A stretch of 64,000 nt of DNA. Source: Spirosoma arboris (GTDB lineage: Bacteria; Bacteroidota; Bacteroidia; Cytophagales; Spirosomataceae). A program made the position numbers and the translations under genes. The notes beneath the pieces were generated by a model, which had not been told where the DNA came from, did no database searches, and saw only the letters and a list, made by a program, of their open reading frames with translations. Within the stretch, counting starts at the first letter, position 1. The number at the start of each line of letters is the position of its first letter. Below, one piece after another: positions 59,688 to 64,000 of the stretch. The DNA lies in contig NZ_WPIN01000003.1 in the NCBI RefSeq assembly GCF_009754945.1, forward strand, positions 620,001 to 684,000, written 5' to 3'.

Positions 59688-60709
59688 AAATTTTGAGGCT
59701 TAAAGTCTACTATACCCTTAGTAGTGTTACGATTGAAAAAGTTAGGAATCTGCTCACTAAGTAATTTAGCTCCTTGATCTGGAACAGCACCTGACGCGAA
59801 AAAAGCTAGGCCAAATTTACTAGCTAAGCTGGTTACTGTAATTTTATTAGTCGGCAAGATTCCATCAATCAGAAAGTCTGATAAAGCTAGATGATCTTTC
59901 TTTTCTACAGATTGGGCTATTTTATCGTACAAAATCTGTTTAGCCTCAGGAGTTATAAACAAAGTGGGTGTATTTTGGTCATCATTTAACGAATCACCCG
60001 TTTGCTGTTGATTTTTTATCGATTTAGCTTGTGACTGGTGAAGAACAGAATCGAATTTCTCGAGATATAGAGCAAAATCGTATTTACTTCTAGCGAATAG
60101 GTATGTATCAATTGTAGTCCAATTTAGCTCTGCATTATTAATGGATAAATGTGAGGCTAAGTCAATCGATTGGGCGAATCTAAGTTGTTCAATAAGTTGA
60201 CCGAATAAGTGTAAATCAATTCCACGTAGACGGCCCCAGTTTTCTCGATCAGCAATAATGGCTTCATCTTTTTTCCATTTATCGGCTTGATTTCGTTGCG
60301 TTATCAGATGGATTTCTTTATCATCTTTCGACGGGATGGCCTCATAATTCTTGTCAAAATCTGCTTTGAGTTTCTCAATTGGTTCCACGAATCGATTTCG
60401 ATTCATACTAGATCGTATCTCTAATGCCCACTCGGTGAGCTGGTGAGCTTCGTTGCGATTGTATGGGGCAAGTGTCAGGATATCGTATTGAAGTGTCTCT
60501 TGCCATGTTTGGCAAACTTGCAACCGGTATCTCAAAGCTACTAGCTCCCTTCCTGCATCATCTTTCGACTCACAAGCATAATAAAAAAGCTTATCAATTA
60601 AACCATGCCGCTCCCAGAAAAGCAACCTTTCAGCATACGTTTGTAAGGTTCGGTATTCAGGAAGTAATGACATTAAGTTAGTTTCTTCGGTCCGGTTATC
60701 AGAAGGCAT
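59657..60709 (-). CDS. Protein of unknown function, C-terminus rewritten by an IS
   Basis: The 350-residue soluble, helical, charged protein (LLPEYRTLQTYAERLLFWER, ADFDKNYEAIPSKDDKEIHL, SVEKKDHLALSDFLIDGILP) is of a family I do not recognise. It lies between the integrase and the early operon, on the same strand. The last residues LRGGRK and the stop come from the terminal repeat of the IS element at 58611-59675. Without the IS the frame would continue as LLGKGMKNKK and stop at 58570-58568. So only the last few residues differ, and the protein may still work. Confidence 0.7.
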   Translation of the reverse strand: MPSDNRTEETNLMSLLPEYRTLQTYAERLLFWERHGLIDKLFYYACESKDDAGRELVALRYRLQVCQTWQETLQYDILTLAPYNRNEAHQLTEWALEIRSSMNRNRFVEPIEKLKADFDKNYEAIPSKDDKEIHLITQRNQADKWKKDEAIIADRENWGRLRGIDLHLFGQLIEQLRFAQSIDLASHLSINNAELNWTTIDTYLFARSKYDFALYLEKFDSVLHQSQAKSIKNQQQTGDSLNDDQNTPTLFITPEAKQILYDKIAQSVEKKDHLALSDFLIDGILPTNKITVTSLASKFGLAFFASGAVPDQGAKLLSEQIPNFFNRNTTKGIVDFKPQNLVKYLRGGRK

Positions 60710-60843
60710 AATGCAGGAAATAATAGCGGGGAAACAGATAAATAAAAAGGAAACAGGTCAGGAGAATCAGTAATTATTTCCTGTGAATTCTCTCATCAGT
60801 GGATAAATTCTGTAGGCCTTGAAAAGAGATAAGCGGTAGGTTT

Positions 60844-62076
60844 TCATTTTTTAAATCCTGTTAACGCATTAGCATATTGATGCTTAATCTCATCCTCGAA
60901 GCTATCCAGATAGTTCTTTGTCGTACTGACACTCTGATGACCTAAGCTCTCACTGATAAATTCTGTAGGAGCGCCAGAACGTTTAAGGATTGTCGCGAAT
61001 GAATGGCGAGCGGTATAGGTTGTTACATCCTTCTCGACACCAACTGCTTTGGCAATTTGCCGGACATAAATATTAGTCATTTTGACAAACTGTCGAATTT
61101 TCCCCAGTTCCTGCTGTGGTGTCAGGCCAGGCGAGAGGATAGCAAACACATGTTGATTCGGCTTAATTGGCCGCTGACCCCACTTATCAATAATAGCCCG
61201 AACTTCCTCCGTTAGTGGAATACTAATTGGCATGGCATCGCGCTTAGTACGTTCGGTTTTAGCCCGTACAAAGCGGATATAATTACCATCAATCTGGGAG
61301 TAGGTCAACCGCCCAATATCCTTGGGGTTCATACCGTTGCATAAATACGAGAATAACCAGATGTCACGGTAGCGTTCTTCACTACTCCCCTCTTCTGCCG
61401 GGTAGTTGTAAATCTTTTCGATGTCGGCAAGCGTCAATGCTTTCTTGATATTCCGGCCAGTTGGAATCTGATAGCGACGTTTAGAGAAAGGGTAAGCCTC
61501 ACGGTCAATAATGCCGTCCTCAATGGCTCGATTATAGATTGTTCTCAGACTGCGCAGATAAATGCCTACTGTTGTCAATGATCGCCCTTTACCTGTCATC
61601 CACTGCTCGAAGCCTTTAAGCCAGATTGGTGTAATGGCTGAAAACGGAAGTGGTTTCTTGCTGTTGTGATAAGCCTTCACGGCTGTTAGACCGTCCTTAT
61701 AACTGCTGGCTGTTCCGGCGCGGCCTTCCTCAGTAAGATTTTGTAGATACTGTTCAAATACTAGCACGACATTATCAGGTCGATCAGTGGTACCTGTGGT
61801 GTAACGCTTTTCGAACTCTTCAAAGGTAAATACAGGCAGCGCATTGATAACCCGTTCTGCACGTCGGCTGATTGCTCCAAGTGTTGCCTTGGTATCTTTA
61901 ACGAAATCCTCACGAGGTTTTAGCGAGCTTACTTTTTTCCACTGCTCAGTGGTTAGGTTAATTTCAGTCAGATAATAGCGCTGCTGGCGCTGGTAAGTAA
62001 TCCGAAGTTTTACCGGGTAGGTACCGTCCTGTTTCAGTCGGCGGGTATCAAAGTAAAAATTGGCCGTTGCGCTCAT
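60844..62076 (-). CDS. Tyrosine recombinase/integrase of the Bacteroidota phage type
   Basis: The 410-residue protein starts with the arm-binding domain typical of the phylum (NFYFDTRRLKQDGTYPVKLR), a SAM-like core-binding domain (about residues 100-200) and the catalytic domain. In the catalytic domain, box I reads LCNGMNPKDIGRLTYSQI, so the usual Arg is replaced by Asn, as known for IntDOT-like enzymes. Box II is YTARHSFATIL and box III LGHQSVSTTKNYLDSF with the nucleophile Tyr. It sits about 190 bp from the tRNA-derived attachment site and points away from it, as usual for integrases at the end of an island. Confidence 0.92.
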   Translation of the reverse strand: MSATANFYFDTRRLKQDGTYPVKLRITYQRQQRYYLTEINLTTEQWKKVSSLKPREDFVKDTKATLGAISRRAERVINALPVFTFEEFEKRYTTGTTDRPDNVVLVFEQYLQNLTEEGRAGTASSYKDGLTAVKAYHNSKKPLPFSAITPIWLKGFEQWMTGKGRSLTTVGIYLRSLRTIYNRAIEDGIIDREAYPFSKRRYQIPTGRNIKKALTLADIEKIYNYPAEEGSSEERYRDIWLFSYLCNGMNPKDIGRLTYSQIDGNYIRFVRAKTERTKRDAMPISIPLTEEVRAIIDKWGQRPIKPNQHVFAILSPGLTPQQELGKIRQFVKMTNIYVRQIAKAVGVEKDVTTYTARHSFATILKRSGAPTEFISESLGHQSVSTTKNYLDSFEDEIKHQYANALTGFKK

Positions 62077-62133
62077 AATGCCATTCGTATCAGATAGTCA
62101 GGCAGGCCAGATTCTGTGTCAGGCATCCGACCC

Positions 62134-62157
62134 ATTTGCATACAAATTTGCATACAC
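62134..62157. repeat. Two tandem 12-bp repeats near the attachment site
   Basis: ATTTGCATACAA (62134-62145) is followed at once by ATTTGCATACAC (62146-62157), 11 of 12 bases identical. They lie between the integrase start and the tRNA fragment. This is where arm-type binding sites of the integrase, or excisionase sites, are expected. Confidence 0.6.
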
Positions 62158-62270
62158 GTTTCCGTAAATACCAGAAATAGGACGAAAGTATTTTATAATA
62201 ATATGCGTTTAAATGATGTATAGGCCTATTATGGCTTTGGGCGGTTTAGTCCTATTTTCCAATAGAAACC

Positions 62271-62326
62271 GATTTGTAATCAGGATGCGCAAGCGCGTCG
62301 GGGGTTCGAATCCCTCCACTGGCTCA
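62271..62326 (+). tRNA. 3' part of a tRNA gene, attachment-site remnant
   Basis: From GATTTGTAATC (anticodon-loop-like, with TGT in the loop) the sequence runs through a small stem GCGC-AA-GCGC to a perfect T-arm GGGGG-TTCGAAT-CCCTC and the acceptor strand CACTGGCT, then CA. The 5' half (a GCCAGTG acceptor strand and D-arm) is not found upstream, where unrelated integrase-proximal sequence lies. So this is a displaced 3' end or the shared attachment core. Isotype is uncertain (Thr-like anticodon). Confidence 0.7.
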
Positions 62327-62327
62327 T

Positions 62328-62369
62328 TAAAAATAGCCACTTAGCAGAAATGTTAAGTGGCTATTTTTA
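62328..62369. terminator. 16-bp stem hairpin behind the tRNA fragment
   Basis: The arms TAAAAATAGCCACTTA (62328-62343) and TAAGTGGCTATTTTTA (62354-62369) pair perfectly around a 10-base loop and end in a T tract. It directly follows the tRNA 3' end and is probably its original terminator. Confidence 0.88.
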
Positions 62370-62554
62370 TGCATTTGCAATATATTTTACTGAATTAATC
62401 CACAAAATGATGCCACTTTACCGCTTATAATGGCCAATTATAAACCCGTACCTGCTGGATACGAGTTAGCGACTTTCCCGCTTTTAGATAGCATTAAATT
62501 TCCACCGTCTAACAAAGCAGTCAATGGATATGGCGGCATGACTACAGGAAAGTA

Positions 62555-63250
62555 ATGGATGAAAGCACACTTAAAACAACCTTAATAGCCTTAGCAGCAG
62601 GCATTATTTTACTCGTTTTTGTCTACACGAGCTGGCAAAGTCGTAGTAGGCTAGCTCAGGTGCAGGCATTTCCTTCAGTGCTGCAAGCCGCTGGTCTACA
62701 CTTAATCACAAACCCAACCCTACACGAATCCTATCGATTTCTACCCACGTTCTACCCAAATATGGGTGTTGATAAAACACTCTATGCAGCGACCAAACAG
62801 GAAGATCATACCCATATTAGTGCCCTAGTTTATGAGGATAAAAGGGTTCGGTCTATTCACCCCGTTTTGGTATTGATCGCTACGTTATCCTACACTGCCC
62901 CGGCGGTTGGTATTTATACGCGTAGTACTCCATTTGGGCCAATAACACCTACTGGTCAGCGTGTTTTTAAGACTAACGAGACTGAGCTTGATAAAGCATT
63001 CAAGATAACGGCCGTTTCGGAGCCTGACTTTCAATCACTTGTAACGCCTGAGCTACGGCAGTTTTTAGGTCAGAATAAGGATATCACCCATATTGAGATG
63101 GCCCATCACACCCTGGCCTTGTTTACATCGGATGACCGTTTCTTTGCATTAACTACCTTAAATGGAATCCCCTCGCCGGAAGTGTTTACCCGGCGATTGA
63201 GCCAACTACACGAACTGCAACGCCTACTTGACCGTCAATTTCATGAATAA
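62555..63250 (+). CDS. Membrane-anchored protein of unknown function
   Basis: The 231-residue protein has one N-terminal membrane helix (LIALAAGIILLVFVYTSW, about residues 10-27). The soluble domain, with alternating strands and helices, includes LVYEDKRVRSIHPVLVLIAT, FKITAVSEPDFQSLVTPELR and a C-terminal HELQRLLDRQFHE. The region ELRQFLGQNKDITHIEMAHHTLALFTSDDRF resembles in form domains that read out a membrane-bound signal, but no family is recognised. It lies just outside the attachment site, so it is probably host sequence. The next gene overlaps its end by eight bases, which implies a two-gene unit. Confidence 0.65.
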   Translation: MDESTLKTTLIALAAGIILLVFVYTSWQSRSRLAQVQAFPSVLQAAGLHLITNPTLHESYRFLPTFYPNMGVDKTLYAATKQEDHTHISALVYEDKRVRSIHPVLVLIATLSYTAPAVGIYTRSTPFGPITPTGQRVFKTNETELDKAFKITAVSEPDFQSLVTPELRQFLGQNKDITHIEMAHHTLALFTSDDRFFALTTLNGIPSPEVFTRRLSQLHELQRLLDRQFHE

Positions 63251-63803
63251 TGTATGGGCTTTTAAAACGATAGGGTTGACGGCTATGGCAGGGATGCTAC
63301 TGGCCTGGCTGCTGGCGATTGCCATTAGTGAAGTGGATCAGTACTACGATTGGCTTCTGGTAGAGCAATCGGTGTGGCTTGGCTTAATCGCTGGCTCAGT
63401 CGCGGGGGCCGGATATGTGTATTTTCACACAAAGAAACTCAGCCTGACAAAAATGTTGGGGGCACTAAAAGCTCGTTTTATTACCCACGATTCGCCCTAT
63501 TCCCCGAAGCCGGTAGAAACCTCTGGCGTAGCGTCCGAACCAGGCAAAACTAGCGGGTCAGGCATTTGGTCAACTATTTGGCGTAGCGGCCTGGGCGGTC
63601 TGCTGGGTTTGTTATCAGGCGGTATTGGAGGGATCTGGTACTGTGTGGACTCATATGGAGATCAAAGCCGCGAAGCTCAGGGCTGGCTCATTATTTACCT
63701 ACCTGTCTACGCTATAATTAGTATAAGTTGTGCAGCTATGGGCTGCGTGATTGGAGTCATATTGGGCAATGTGTGGAGCGCACTGCGATCGTCCCGTAGT
63801 TAA
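63243..63803 (+). CDS. Membrane protein of unknown function, four predicted helices
   Basis: 186 residues from the ATG at 63243 (the upstream in-frame TTG at 63228 is less likely). Hydrophobic segments are at about residues 8-27 and 40-58, then a charged linker (HDSPYSPKPVETSGVASEPG). A Gly-rich segment (SGLGGLLGLLSGGIGGIWYC, about 113-132) and a final one (LIIYLPVYAIISISCAAMGC) complete it. The start overlaps the stop of the preceding gene by eight bases. No transport or enzyme motif is visible. The two proteins probably act together in the inner membrane. Confidence 0.65.
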   Translation: MNNVWAFKTIGLTAMAGMLLAWLLAIAISEVDQYYDWLLVEQSVWLGLIAGSVAGAGYVYFHTKKLSLTKMLGALKARFITHDSPYSPKPVETSGVASEPGKTSGSGIWSTIWRSGLGGLLGLLSGGIGGIWYCVDSYGDQSREAQGWLIIYLPVYAIISISCAAMGCVIGVILGNVWSALRSSRS

Positions 63804-64000
63804 CTGGACATCACGTTAAGCATGATCTAATTTATTGATTGCAGTTATGCTTGTGCCACTAATAAAACCCGAATCAATTGCAACGTCTTAAGGCTGGACG
63901 TGTTACCATTTTTAGCCCCGCGCATAGCCAGATTTATGCAGTTGCGGAGGTTTTTGGAGTTGGTCCAATGAGAATAGTACTGGGTTGTTTGAGGTAGCTG
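63800..64000 (+). other. IS-end-like block at the right edge
   Basis: TTAACTGGACAT (63800-63811) and GTTAAGCATGATCTAA (63815-63830) match the left-end block of the IS3 element at 21820-21850 at almost every base. No OrfA follows. A 40-codon frame near 63877-63993 (GRVTIFSPAHSQIYAVAEVF) might be part of another transposase but stops quickly. The element, if any, may continue beyond the window. Confidence 0.45.

Overview
The window looks like chromosome from a Bacteroidota bacterium of the Cytophagales, most like a Spirosoma-type organism. This is inference from several signs: Wza/Wzc-type exopolysaccharide genes, many lipoproteins and right-handed beta-helix surface proteins, LytTR regulators without receiver domains, a CheB-CheR-PAS-kinase fusion, a Bacteroidota-style promoter (TTG-N19-TAnnTTTG), mostly weak Shine-Dalgarno sites, and a phage integrase of the Bacteroidota type that lacks the first catalytic arginine.

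Layout. 1-1.6 kb: the start of a receiver-domain protein running off the left edge, a membrane-anchored protein and a LytTR regulator. 2-4.6 kb: a glycosyltransferase and a beta-helix lipoprotein, closed by a long perfect hairpin. 4.9-19.8 kb: one long co-directional exopolysaccharide operon holding an outer-membrane export lipoprotein, a Wzc-like tyrosine kinase, the initiating phosphoglycosyl transferase, a WecG-type transferase, a Wzx flippase, a Wzy polymerase, several GT2 and GT4 transferases (two are tandem paralogues) and a terminal IPT/TIG plus beta-helix lipoprotein. A converging GT4 gene follows at 20.2-21.3 kb. 21.4-24.5 kb: a scrap-yard of mobile DNA with a MITE-like repeat and an IS3-family element that was split by an intact IS110-family element and has lost its 3' end next to a short-chain dehydrogenase fragment. 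24.5-31.4 kb: two receiver proteins, a 1683-residue CheB-CheR-PAS-GAF-histidine kinase and a decayed second CheB. 31.4-39.8 kb: a resolvase, a low-affinity iron permease-like protein, a DUF3891-like protein, then sugar-oxidation and hydrolase genes (SMP-30-like, PQQ-type sugar dehydrogenase-like, an esterase, a GH43 glycosidase). 40-62.3 kb: an integrated phage-derived element, almost all on the minus strand, ending at a tyrosine integrase and a tRNA 3' fragment. 62.5-64 kb: two uncharacterised membrane proteins and an IS-end-like motif.

The element at 42.9-62.3 kb has integrase, excisionase-like, replication (initiator-like gene and DnaB helicase), terminase small and large subunits, a regulatory block (XRE, S24 peptidase-like, antirepressor, LytTR) and a 1618-residue tape measure protein. 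No portal, capsid, tail sheath/tube, baseplate or lysis gene is seen, so it is either a decayed prophage or a satellite-like element. The most striking structure is a double block of 11-bp iterons inside the replication gene at about 57.4-57.5 kb, beside an AT-rich stretch, which looks like a replication origin of the lambda O type. An IS4-like element has inserted at the 3' end of a gene in this island and given it a new C-terminus. No CRISPR array, rRNA or complete tRNA gene was seen.
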